DNA from: UBA3210 sp963610315
Lineage (GTDB): Bacteria > Bacillota_I > Bacilli_A > RFN20 > CAG-449
Direction of reading: 5' to 3'
DNA length: 20,891 nucleotides
Assembly (NCBI GenBank): GCA_963610315.1
Contig: CAVDMV010000023.1
Location: forward strand, 1-20,891
The position numbers and the translations under genes were made by a program. The notes under the pieces are model-generated. The model was not told the DNA's origin. It worked only from the letters and a program-made list of their open reading frames with translations, and ran no database searches. Positions 1 to 7,088 of the stretch are shown here, piece after piece; within the stretch, counting starts at the first letter, position 1; each line of letters starts with the position of its first letter.

Positions 1-29
1 AAGTTGTAAAAGAAGGTCGCAATTGAGGC

Positions 30-124
30 AAAGCCGTCTACACGTTCTAGCGCGTTCAAAAAAAGAAAGCTAGAAATTAAGGATCAACTAGTTATTGATC
101 ATTAAAGGTGTAACTGGCTTTTTT
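30..124 (+). ncRNA. Candidate three-way-junction RNA ending in a U-tract (leader or attenuator)
   Basis: Three nested helices can be drawn. P1 is AAAGCC (30-35) with GGCTTT (116-121), continued by TACAC (39-43) with GTGTA (108-112) across a 3x3 internal loop. P2 is TTCTAGC (45-51) with GCTAGAA (69-75). P3 is GATCAA (82-87) with TTGATC (95-100). The 3' side of P1 runs into six Ts (119-124), so the whole could act as a terminator. It lies just upstream of the recombinase. I do not recognise it as a known RNA class. The pairings were found by eye and no covariation is available. The first 30 bases show no identifiable gene end. Confidence 0.35.
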
Positions 125-147
125 GTTTCTTAACTCATGTTACACCT
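106..147 (+). promoter_or_regulatory. 9-bp inverted repeat next to the recombinase ribosome binding site
   Basis: AGGTGTAAC (106-114) and GTTACACCT (139-147) are perfectly complementary with a 24-nt loop. The right arm ends six bases before the strong AGGAGGT ribosome binding site (153-159). The left arm includes the bases used in P1 of the upstream candidate RNA, so the two pairings exclude each other. It could be an alternative RNA hairpin or a DNA operator or recombinase-binding palindrome. Confidence 0.4.
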
Positions 148-168
148 AATATAGGAGGTAACATAGTA

Positions 169-1644
169 ATGAAACGAGGAGTAATTTACGCAAGATATTC
201 TTGCGATAACCAAAGAGAAGAATCTATTGATGGTCAAATAAGATATTGCACTGCCTTCGCTAAAGGGAATGATATTGAGATTATTGCTACATATATTGAT
301 AGAGCACTATCCGCAAGAAGCGACAATAGACCAGAGTTCCAAAGGATGATCAATGATTCTTACAATAATTTATTTGATTGTGTTCTTGTTTGGAAATCGG
401 ATAGATTTTCAAGAAATAGAAGACAAGCACTTGATTATAGAGAAATACTATCAAGGAATGGTGTTAAACTTTTAAGTTGCACTGAACCAAACATTGATGG
501 TCCTGAACAAATCTTATATCAAGGAATTAGTGATTCTTACAATGAATATTATTCAGTCGAATTAGCTCGTAAAATCAAGCGTGGAGAAAAAGAGAACGTC
601 ATTCAAGGAAAAGCTAATGGAGGAGTTGTTCCTTATGGCTATAAGCTTGTAGATAAGAAATATGTCATCGTTGAAGAAGAGGCTAAGGTTCTTCAGTTTG
701 TCTTTAGTGAATATCTTAAAGACAATATGTCTATACCTAAGGTTTTAGATATCATTCATTCTCAAGGAGTAAGAAACCATAAGGGAAAGAAATTCCCTCA
801 TGGTAGTTTCTATCATCTTTTACAAAACAGGAAATACATTGGCGAATATAGATTCGGTGATAATGTGAATACCGAATGTATTCCACCTATCATCGATAGG
901 ATTATATTCGATAAGGTTCAAGAAAAATTAGGAAGAAATAGAGCTAAAGGCTCCTATTATAAAAAAGAAGAATATCTATTATCTTCTAAACTTCGATGTG
1001 CTGAATGTGGTGGTCTTTTTATTGGTGAGACTGGTACTTCAAAGACTGGTAAGGTTTATCATTACTACAAATGCAATAACGCAAAAAAGAAAGATAAACT
1101 ATGCGATTCAAAACCCATCAAGAAAGAAGAAATAGAAGACTTCGTTATTAAGACTATTAATAGAGATTTAAGAACTGAGATTGATGGTAAATCTTTAGCC
1201 GAAAACCTTTATCAAATCCAAAAGAAAGATAATCCCTTAATTAAAGAACTTGAGAAGAGAATTACTCAAATAGATTCAAAGATGAATAACATCATGAATG
1301 CGATTGAGAATGGATTTGATGCAGTATCCTTTAAACATCGATATGATGAACTCTATGATGAAAAAGAAGATTTAAATGAGGCCTTATACAAAGAAAGAGT
1401 AAATCATCCTTTAATAGATAAGTTCACGATGGAGAATGTTGTTGCTAAAGTATTTAATGCTGAACCATTAACTAGTAGAGATAAGAAATTCTTAATAGAT
1501 AACTTCATTTCTAATGTTTATCTACATGAGGACGGAAGAGTAGATATTGCCTATACATTCTCTGGTTCAATTGAAAGACTAAAAGTTGAAGATATTGTAG
1601 GCATGAGTTCGTCTCCTCTTTACTTAGGTCCACTATCATGTTAG
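169..1644 (+). CDS. Large serine recombinase (site-specific integrase/resolvase family)
   Basis: This 491-residue protein cuts and rejoins DNA through a phosphoserine intermediate, normally to integrate or excise a mobile element. The N-terminal resolvase domain (about 1-145) has YARYS with the likely nucleophile Ser11 and the conserved KSDRFSR at 76-82. A recombinase domain follows (about 155-260), then a zinc ribbon with Cys277, Cys280, Cys302 and Cys312, and a charged coiled-coil region around 345-405. The length fits the large serine recombinases of integrative and mobilizable elements. AGGAGGT at 153-159 supports the ATG at 169. No relaxase or other transfer gene is nearby, so the element it once moved is not defined here. 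The decayed gene next to it suggests an accessory island. The family call is firm; the substrate is unknown. Confidence 0.93.
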   Translation: MKRGVIYARYSCDNQREESIDGQIRYCTAFAKGNDIEIIATYIDRALSARSDNRPEFQRMINDSYNNLFDCVLVWKSDRFSRNRRQALDYREILSRNGVKLLSCTEPNIDGPEQILYQGISDSYNEYYSVELARKIKRGEKENVIQGKANGGVVPYGYKLVDKKYVIVEEEAKVLQFVFSEYLKDNMSIPKVLDIIHSQGVRNHKGKKFPHGSFYHLLQNRKYIGEYRFGDNVNTECIPPIIDRIIFDKVQEKLGRNRAKGSYYKKEEYLLSSKLRCAECGGLFIGETGTSKTGKVYHYYKCNNAKKKDKLCDSKPIKKEEIEDFVIKTINRDLRTEIDGKSLAENLYQIQKKDNPLIKELEKRITQIDSKMNNIMNAIENGFDAVSFKHRYDELYDEKEDLNEALYKERVNHPLIDKFTMENVVAKVFNAEPLTSRDKKFLIDNFISNVYLHEDGRVDIAYTFSGSIERLKVEDIVGMSSSPLYLGPLSC

Positions 1645-1699
1645 GAGATGATCATTAGTCATAAAATTTAAATATGTTATGCACTAGAATAAAAAATAG

Positions 1700-1828
1700 A
1701 TTTTTGAATCACTTGGAAAAATCAAAACTAAACTTGATGAAATTCTTGATGGTTCGTTTTGTGCTTTAGATTTAGCTGCAAAAGAGATTGAAAAATTTAA
1801 AAAGGGGGGCGAGATATTTTATGAATGA
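1700..1828 (+). pseudogene. C-terminal remnant of an unidentified gene upstream of the RhuM gene
   Basis: An open frame of 42 codons without a start codon runs from just after a TAG (1697-1699) to a TGA at 1826-1828. It reads as a charged, mostly helical tail (LGKIKTKLDEILDG followed by LAAKEIEKFKKGG). It overlaps the RhuM start through ATGAATGA, the arrangement of translationally coupled genes. RhuM genes often lie inside type I restriction-modification loci, so this could be the end of an hsd subunit, but the tail is too short to prove that. The rest of the gene is missing, perhaps through the rearrangement that brought in the recombinase. Confidence 0.35.
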
Positions 1829-2778
1829 ATTTAAAATTGCAAAATTTGTAGACAATAGTTTTGAAATTGATGTTAGAAAAGATATTAATAATGAAACTGT
1901 TTGGCTTTCTCAAGAAGAAATGGCGTTATTATTTGACGTTGATCGTACCAGAATTGTTAGACAATTAATAATATTTATAAAGATAAAGAATTAGATGTTA
2001 TTTCAACATGTGCGGAAAACGCACAAGTTCAAATTGAAGGAAATAGAAAAGTTAATCGTACCATAAAAATTTATAATCTTGATATGATTATTTCTGTTGG
2101 GTATAGAGTAAAATCACAAAGAGGTATTATTTTTAGAAAATGGGCTAACAAAGTTCTAAAAGAATAATTAATACAAGGTTATTCAATTAATAAAAAAAGA
2201 ATAGAAGTTCTTAATAAAACAGTTGAAGTACAAAATAAGATGCTTGCATCATCATTAAATATTGATCAAGAGGCATTAGTTAATGTTATAAAAAAATATA
2301 CTAAAGCTTTAGATTTATTAGATGATTATGATCGTCAATTTTTAGCTAAACCAAAAGGTAATGAAACATTATATAAATTATCCTATTCTGATTGTAAAAA
2401 AATTATTAATTCGATGAAGTTTAAAAATACGTCATCAGTTTTTGGCATTGAAAAAGAAAATGGAAAACTAGATGGAATTCTTGCTGCAGTTTATTAAAAT
2501 GTTTTTGGATAAGAAGTTTATCCTTCATTAGAAGAAAAAGCTGCTCATTTATTGTATTTTTTAGTGAAAGATCATCCATTTGTTGATGGATGTAAAGAAT
2601 CGCAGCAACATTATTTTTAGAATTTCTAAATAGAAATCACGCATTAATTAAAAATGGTAAAATAATAATATCAAATGATACATTAGTCGCAATTACCGTT
2701 TTAACCGCGGAATCAAAATCAGAGGAAAAAGACGTTATAATTAAACTTATAATGAATTTTTTAAACGAAGAAAATTAA
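1821..2778 (+). pseudogene. Decayed virulence RhuM family protein with Fic/Doc-like C-terminus
   Basis: Joining three frames rebuilds an almost complete protein of about 319 residues. Frame 3 from ATG 1821 gives MNEFKIAKFVDN through WLSQEEMALLFDVDRTRIVR. A one-base deletion near 1962-1964 shifts to frame 2 (NNIYKDKELD, CAENAQVQIEGNRKVNRTIK, YNLDMIISVGYRVKSQRG), which is highly typical of RhuM proteins. In that frame TAA stops occur at 2165, 2495 and 2510, the last two readable as CAA to TAA. A second one-base loss near 2594-2598 breaks the Fic/Doc-like motif HPFVDGCK-R just before IAATLFLEFLNRNHALIKNG, which continues in frame 1 to TAA 2776-2778. RhuM/Fic proteins are linked to restriction-modification and toxin-antitoxin loci, and Fic folds transfer nucleotides to proteins. 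Two frameshifts and three stops make it non-functional. Confidence 0.9.
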
Positions 2779-2819
2779 TAAATAGTATTAAGATAAGTTA
2801 TATTACGAGGAGGATATTT

Positions 2820-3230
2820 ATGAAGTATGAATGTAAAATAACAGTATTAGAAACCAAAGTTTTTCCTGAATTACAGGAAAAATATCTAGCAAATCCTAAA
2901 TCTGGACCATGCCCATTTTTTAGACCGGGAGACACATTTGTTTTAAAAAGAACACCAGAACAAGATGATTTTTACCATTTGATGAATGGCAAATTCTGTG
3001 GCGAAGCGTGGGACGCGATTAGCCGATATGTATATTCCGCACTTCAAGGCGGGTCAATTATGCATAAGTGGACTAATGACGATAGAATGATGATTGCGTG
3101 TTGTAACGATGGGACACGTCCTGTAATTTTTAAGATTGAAAGAATAGATATTCCAGAAAGCGAAGAAGAAAAAGAGTGGCTAGAAAAACAAAATTTTAAG
3201 AATTCGCAAGATGATGCTTATACTGGTTAA
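2820..3230 (+). CDS. TIGR04076-type small conserved protein
   Basis: This 136-residue soluble protein resembles the TIGR04076 family of unknown function. The family pattern is visible: start (KYECKITVLETKV), GPCPFFRPGDTFVL at about 29-42, an aromatic-rich helix with AWDAISRYVYSALQGG, and ACCNDGTRPVIFKIERI near the C-terminus. Cysteines lie at the GPCP turn, in KFCGEAW and in the ACC motif. I know no established enzymatic activity for the family. GAGGAGG at 2807-2813 supports the ATG at 2820. It follows the decayed RhuM gene by 41 bp and precedes the truncated small ORF and the NERD gene on the same strand, so it may share a transcript with them. No terminator is seen between them. Confidence 0.72.
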   Translation: MKYECKITVLETKVFPELQEKYLANPKSGPCPFFRPGDTFVLKRTPEQDDFYHLMNGKFCGEAWDAISRYVYSALQGGSIMHKWTNDDRMMIACCNDGTRPVIFKIERIDIPESEEEKEWLEKQNFKNSQDDAYTG

Positions 3231-3258
3231 CGAATCATAATTTACAGAGGCGTTAAAA

Positions 3259-3369
3259 GTGAACAAGTATCAACCATTATGGAATTGTATAAAAGAAAAT
3301 CAAAAAGAAGTTTATAAATTAACTTATGAAGAAATCAAATTAGAAGATAAAAAAGAAAAGAGAAGGTAA
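3259..3369 (+). pseudogene. Truncated small ORF (N-terminus of a short clostridial-type protein)
   Basis: From GTG 3259, preceded by AGAGG at 3245-3249, a 36-codon frame reads VNKYQPLWNCIKENQKEVYK followed by LTYEEIK and a basic tail, ending at TAA 3367-3369. Its first 27 residues match from memory the start of a common small Bacillota family beginning MNKY-PLW-YIKEN with LTFEEI, usually about 60-70 residues long. Here the second half seems to be missing and replaced by LEDKKEKRR. It could be a decayed gene or a genuine tiny protein. It ends nine bases before the NERD start, so its transcript would run into that gene. Confidence 0.4.
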
Positions 3370-3378
3370 GGTAATAAT

Positions 3379-4110
3379 ATGATATTTGCATTTGTCGGTT
3401 TAATAATTCTTGCGGCTGTTATTACAGGCGCAATTCTGAAGACACCAAAAATGAAAGGAATTAGAGGTGAATATAAGGTAAGAAGGAAAATAGGGAAAAC
3501 AGAAGAAGGAGTTAAATACGTTTTAAATGATGTTCTTTTCGATACTGAAAATAAGTCATGTCAAATCGACCATATTGTCATAAACCAAAATGGTGTTTTT
3601 GTTATCGAAACAAAAAACTACGGTGGAAGAATATATGGTACAGACGGTCAACTTGAATGGACACAGGTATTACAATATGGCAAGGTTAAAAATAAACTAT
3701 ATAACCCTGTTAAACAAAATCAGACTCATATTTATGAATTAAAGAAAATTATTGGTAGAGATATACCAATAAAATCATTAATTGTATTTGTCCAAAATAA
3801 TACAGAATATATAAACTCAGAATATGTTTATCCTTTAAGAAGCATCGAAAAAATAATTAATCAACCAATTTCAGATATAACTTTAAGCCCAGATGAAATG
3901 AAAAATATTAACGACTTGATTTTGAGTTTAAAAAATGAAAGCCATACAACAAATAGACAACATGTTAAGAATATTAATCAAATGAAGGGCAATATTAATA
4001 ATAATATTTGCCCTAGATGTAATGGTAAACTTGTTTTTAAGAATTCAAAATATGGAAATTTCTATGGATGTGAGAATTATCCTAAGTGTACGTTTACAAA
4101 GAAAAAATAA
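3379..4110 (+). CDS. Membrane-anchored NERD-domain protein with topoisomerase-type zinc ribbon
   Basis: This 243-residue protein has an N-terminal membrane anchor (about 2-20), a NERD nuclease-related domain (about 27-140) and a C-terminal zinc ribbon with Cys211, Cys214, Cys231 and Cys237, like the zinc fingers at the end of bacterial topoisomerase I. Candidate PD-(D/E)XK-type catalytic residues are present: Glu31 in GIRGEY, Asp64 in QIDHIV, and Glu77/Lys79 in IETKN. The domain is therefore likely an intact nuclease-fold site facing the cytoplasm, near the membrane. The biological role of NERD proteins is poorly known; they often occur in accessory DNA. AAGGTAAGG (3363-3371) lies before ATG 3379. 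It is the last gene of the left accessory block and ends about 420 bp before the shared terminator at 4532. Confidence 0.85.
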   Translation: MIFAFVGLIILAAVITGAILKTPKMKGIRGEYKVRRKIGKTEEGVKYVLNDVLFDTENKSCQIDHIVINQNGVFVIETKNYGGRIYGTDGQLEWTQVLQYGKVKNKLYNPVKQNQTHIYELKKIIGRDIPIKSLIVFVQNNTEYINSEYVYPLRSIEKIINQPISDITLSPDEMKNINDLILSLKNESHTTNRQHVKNINQMKGNINNNICPRCNGKLVFKNSKYGNFYGCENYPKCTFTKKK

Positions 4111-4229
4111 TTTATGACCTTTATGGGATTTCAATAACCTAGAATTAAGTTTAGGATTTTATAGCTAGGATATTTATAGTAACGCCTCTATGGATACTTA
4201 GTTTGATAGTTTTAATTAAGACTATAAAG

Positions 4230-4322
4230 ATGGCAAAGAAACGTTAAAAAATTAAACTTACTTATGTTTGGATTTTGTTTATATCTTGCTTTATTACTAT
4301 CTTAATATTAAAACTAAAATGA
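4230..4322 (+). pseudogene. Possible decayed small membrane protein
   Basis: ATG 4230 gives MAKKR and then a TAA (4245-4247). The same frame continues for 24 codons as KIKLTYVWILFISCFITILI plus a basic end, stopping at TGA 4320-4322. A positive start and one hydrophobic helix are what a small single-pass protein would look like with one nonsense mutation. In AT-rich DNA such frames also arise by chance, so this is weak. Apart from this, 4111-4358 holds nothing I can identify. Confidence 0.2.
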
Positions 4323-4358
4323 TTATTATTTGTTTTTTATTAGATAATAAGTATAATT

Positions 4359-4481
4359 AACTTACCAAAGCTTTAAGAAAAGCTAATACGCCCGCTCATA
4401 CGGCGTTAAAATTGGGGCACTGAAAGGAATCGTTTTAAAAACTGAGTAAGGTAAGTTTAGCGAAGTGGTCACGATATTCCC
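4359..4481 (+). ncRNA. Candidate structured RNA in the intergenic region
   Basis: This stretch is clearly richer in G and C than its surroundings. AACTTACC (4359-4366) pairs perfectly with GGTAAGTT (4450-4457), closing a domain that contains the hairpin AGCTTT/AAAGCT (4369-4384, loop AAGA) and the hairpin ACGCC/GGCGT with a nine-base loop. Outside the closing helix, GGAATCGT and ACGATATTCC can pair with a two-base bulge, which would make a long-range or pseudoknot-like contact. I recognise no known riboswitch, tmRNA, SRP or RNase P signature, and no protein frame fits. The pairings were judged by eye only. The strand is given for the drawn pairing and is not certain. Confidence 0.3.
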
Positions 4482-4531
4482 TGCTATTTATTTAAAATTT
4501 AATATGTAACTAGTTTGAAAGTTACTAATTT

Positions 4532-4581
4532 AAAAAGTATCGATTTTAACGTTAAAACTAACGTTTTTTCGATACTTTTTT
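4532..4581. terminator. Bidirectional intrinsic terminator
   Basis: AAAAAGTATCGA (4532-4543) pairs with TCGATACTTTTT (4569-4580), with an inner AACGTT...AACGTT hairpin. T-runs follow on both strands. It lies between the converging left accessory block and the minus-strand YwaF-like gene and would stop transcription from either side. Confidence 0.85.
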
Positions 4582-4612
4582 GATTTTAAAATATTGTATG
4601 GTATAAAAATTA

Positions 4613-5881
4613 TTAAATATTAGCCTTCTTTTTCTTTTCAGTTTCAACTAGTTTTCTAATACCATAAGTAATACTCCAAGTAATAGATGATATTCCAAAG
4701 AAACCAGCAATATAGATTAATACGAAGACTGGATAAGGAACATGAGGTTGAATGAGATTTAAGAGAGGTATTGGAGTGTTGTGATGTTTAGAAATAAAGA
4801 AGAAATCGGCAGAATCACTTGTACTTTCTGCTTTTAATTTAATAAAGTTTGCATATGTAGTTACTTCATTACATTCATTAGATTGTTTAATATTTAATAC
4901 ATCATTATCAAATGTTAAACAGTATTTTTGATCATTAATACTAGTTGAGAAAACGGCATAACTAGAAGTAACATAATGCCAAGACCAATAATTAGTTGGA
5001 TTATCGACAAGAACAAGTTCTAAATCGTTATTTATTTCAATGTATTTTTTGTTAGAGTCTTTATCGCTATATACGAGGGTATAAGAAGAATAAGTTTCAT
5101 CTCCTTCAGGATAAGCGATATAGAAAGAAATACTTTCTTTATAATCTTTTGTGATAGAAAAAGTTCCATTTTCTTCTTTAATAAAATAATATGTACCATC
5201 TTTTTCATATCCATAACTTAGATAATCGTATGAAGCAGGGTTAGTGTCGATTGAGATAGTTGGAGTTTGTCTAGGCTCTAGATAAGTATGATATGTAAGT
5301 TCATTTAAACCTATTGCGAGAAATGAACAACAAACGAATATATAAAATGGAGGAATAACTTCTTTTTTAAAAGATTTACCATATCCCTTCGCAAATATTA
5401 AATAAAATGCCATAGTAACGAGCATTGTATGCCAATACATCATTTGAAAAGAAACATAAATTAATTTAGTTTCAAGTGAGATTGGATAAAACATCGCGCA
5501 CAATCCTCCAACAATGCCATAAAAAGCAAGGAAGGTATAACACGCATTCTTAATCTTTTCATTTTTAACTAACGCTCCAACAAGCGCGATATATAAAGGA
5601 ACTGAACAAAATGAGAATGGAAGAACATCAATACGTAGATATGGATAATAGAAAAATTGATACATGATTTGTTTTAATATTTCTGTAATAAGTAGGCTTA
5701 TATCGATAATAAGAATAGTTCTATCAACTGCTTTTGAATCATTAAATTTTTTCGCATAGAAATATGATCCGATACAAAGTAAAACCATAATTACTAGCCA
5801 AATTATATGGAATGGACTTAACATCCCTGGACCGTAGTGATCGGATGTATTCCATTCCCATGTGATAAAATTAGTAAACAT
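4613..5881 (-). CDS. YwaF/TMEM164-like membrane protein with large extracytoplasmic insert
   Basis: The 422-residue protein looks like the YwaF (TMEM164-related) family. Six hydrophobic helices lie in about residues 23-196 and one near 383-405, with positive-inside loops (AKKFNDSK, KGYGKSFKKE, the KKKKA tail). The family's conserved cysteine and histidine appear to be Cys92 (FSFCSVP) and His151 (MMYWH). The vertebrate relative TMEM164 is reported to be a Cys/His-dependent acyltransferase, so lipid acyl transfer is possible here, by inference. Ordinary YwaF proteins are about 230-250 residues. Here roughly 150 residues (about 203-358), beta-rich and hydrophilic, sit between the sixth and seventh helices and should face outside. 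The family motif FFFISKHHNTP resumes after it. An AGAAGGGA ribosome binding site precedes ATG 5881. It lies 16 bp downstream of the esterase lipoprotein, so the two form one operon. Confidence 0.75.
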   Translation of the reverse strand: MFTNFITWEWNTSDHYGPGMLSPFHIIWLVIMVLLCIGSYFYAKKFNDSKAVDRTILIIDISLLITEILKQIMYQFFYYPYLRIDVLPFSFCSVPLYIALVGALVKNEKIKNACYTFLAFYGIVGGLCAMFYPISLETKLIYVSFQMMYWHTMLVTMAFYLIFAKGYGKSFKKEVIPPFYIFVCCSFLAIGLNELTYHTYLEPRQTPTISIDTNPASYDYLSYGYEKDGTYYFIKEENGTFSITKDYKESISFYIAYPEGDETYSSYTLVYSDKDSNKKYIEINNDLELVLVDNPTNYWSWHYVTSSYAVFSTSINDQKYCLTFDNDVLNIKQSNECNEVTTYANFIKLKAESTSDSADFFFISKHHNTPIPLLNLIQPHVPYPVFVLIYIAGFFGISSITWSITYGIRKLVETEKKKKANI

Positions 5882-5897
5882 ATTTTAATTCCCTTCT

Positions 5898-6872
5898 TTA
5901 ATTTTGCTTATAAATTGAAGCAACATATTGACCGAATAATTGACCTAATTTAATTTCTGATAATGCATCATAATGACCTAAATCAGGTTCGTAATAAGGT
6001 TCATATAATGTAGTTAAACCGTTGTCAATAGTAGAAAAATATAAATTTAAAGGTGATAAATGTGATATTTTTTCTTTTGCTTCATTGATTGTTGGATATC
6101 CAGGTAAGCAATATGGTGAATCTGATATTCCTGCATCGATAAAATATAAACCTCTAGAGTTAGTATATTCTTTTAAATCTTCACGAAGATAAGAAATAAA
6201 ATTTACTTCGTTATCGTAATATCTACTAGCTTTATATTCAGTTGTATCACTTTCTCCTTGCATCCAACAAACGGCGTCTAATGATACTTTATAGTTCATC
6301 TTCTTTAAATATTCTAATGCGTTTTTAAAAAAGAGCATTTCGGCGTTATATATCTCGCCTCTTTCATAATCCCATAACCAATGATAGTTAAGTGAATATC
6401 CTGACATTGAGAATTTAAGAATATAAAATTCTTCATTAGGTAAATTAGTATTTAGATAATCAGCCATCCCGACTTCTGGGCCAAATTCTTCTTCGTATGA
6501 GCCACATAATAAATCTGTTTTACGGAATTCTCCTTTGGAACTATTTCTATGATTATCTAGATTAAAATTAATTTTGACATTAGGATAACCTTGTTTATAA
6601 CGCTCAAAGTCTTCTTTAGAAGATTGTTCTTCTAAATATGAAGTTATAGAACATCCTGTACAATTAGATTGTCCAATTAAAATAATTACTTTAGCTTCTT
6701 TATTCTTACCATCGTCTAGACCAGAACATTCTTCAAAGTTTGTATCCATGCCAATAAGATAATCGTCTCTATTTTCTTTATTTCCACATGAGCATAATGA
6801 AAAGATTGTCACTAAAGAAATAGTTGACAATAGATGCTTTATCCTATTTTTTAAGTAATAATTTTCTTTCAT
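5898..6872 (-). CDS. Lipoprotein carbohydrate O-acetylesterase (sialate O-acetylesterase-like, SGNH)
   Basis: This 324-residue protein carries a lipoprotein signal peptide with lipobox LCSC and predicted lipidated Cys29, so it should be anchored on the outer face of the membrane. The body fits the DUF303/sialate O-acetylesterase SGNH hydrolases: ILIGQSN with nucleophile Ser69, FGPEVGMADYL (130-140), WMQGESD (203-209), and a C-terminal Asp297-Leu-Gly-His300 catalytic pair. Such enzymes remove acetyl groups from sugars in glycans or polysaccharides; the substrate cannot be read from sequence. AAAGGA lies eight bases before ATG 6872. It is the first gene of an operon with the YwaF-like protein, which suggests a joint role in acyl groups on envelope or foreign glycans. 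It is divergent from the histidine kinase gene. Confidence 0.82.
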   Translation of the reverse strand: MKENYYLKNRIKHLLSTISLVTIFSLCSCGNKENRDDYLIGMDTNFEECSGLDDGKNKEAKVIILIGQSNCTGCSITSYLEEQSSKEDFERYKQGYPNVKINFNLDNHRNSSKGEFRKTDLLCGSYEEEFGPEVGMADYLNTNLPNEEFYILKFSMSGYSLNYHWLWDYERGEIYNAEMLFFKNALEYLKKMNYKVSLDAVCWMQGESDTTEYKASRYYDNEVNFISYLREDLKEYTNSRGLYFIDAGISDSPYCLPGYPTINEAKEKISHLSPLNLYFSTIDNGLTTLYEPYYEPDLGHYDALSEIKLGQLFGQYVASIYKQN

Positions 6873-6917
6873 TTAATTTTTCCTTTTTATACATAACCTT
6901 TTTAAATGCCATTTAGT

Positions 6918-6946
6918 TTTATACACGAATTAAATCAAGGCGTCAA
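6918..6946 (-). promoter_or_regulatory. Sigma-A promoter of the esterase/YwaF-like operon
   Basis: On the minus strand TTGACG (plus 6941-6946) and TATAAA (plus 6918-6923) are separated by exactly 17 bases. Transcription would start near 6911, giving a leader of about 40 bases before ATG 6872. Confidence 0.75.
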
Positions 6947-6997
6947 GATAAATGCGTTAGTTAATGGAGTATATTATGTTATTAGATAAGCTAAATA

Positions 6998-7031
6998 AGT
7001 TGGCATTTTATTGGCGTTTACTCTTTATAAT
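6998..7031 (+). promoter_or_regulatory. TTGGCR direct-repeat operator and -10 box of the kinase operon
   Basis: The 19-mer AGTTGGCATTTTATTGGCG (6998-7016) contains TTGGCA (7000-7005) and TTGGCG (7011-7016), two half-sites one helical turn (11 bp) apart. A perfect TATAAT follows nine bases later (7026-7031), with no good -35 box. This is the geometry expected for an activator bound over the -35 region. The same 19-mer occurs at 9739-9757. The binding protein is inferred to be the operon's own response regulator. Confidence 0.65.
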
Positions 7032-7088
7032 GAATTTATCGATTTGACATAATAACAATATTATGAAAAAATGTTGGTAGGTGAGAAA

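Noticed and set aside
1..75. Possible end of a preceding gene (frame 2 open to a TAG at 71-73)
   Set aside because: The 23 codons resemble nothing known, and the same bases form paired RNA helices, so a coding call is not supported.
96..1657. TGATCATTA at 96-104 and 1649-1657 flanking the recombinase gene, as possible attachment-site repeats
   Set aside because: It is only nine bases built on the palindrome TGATCA, expected by chance in this DNA. Large serine recombinases do not need such flanking repeats.
5032..5214. Minus-strand 60-codon frame inside the YwaF-like gene
   Set aside because: Out-of-frame shadow of the insert region, with no ribosome binding site.
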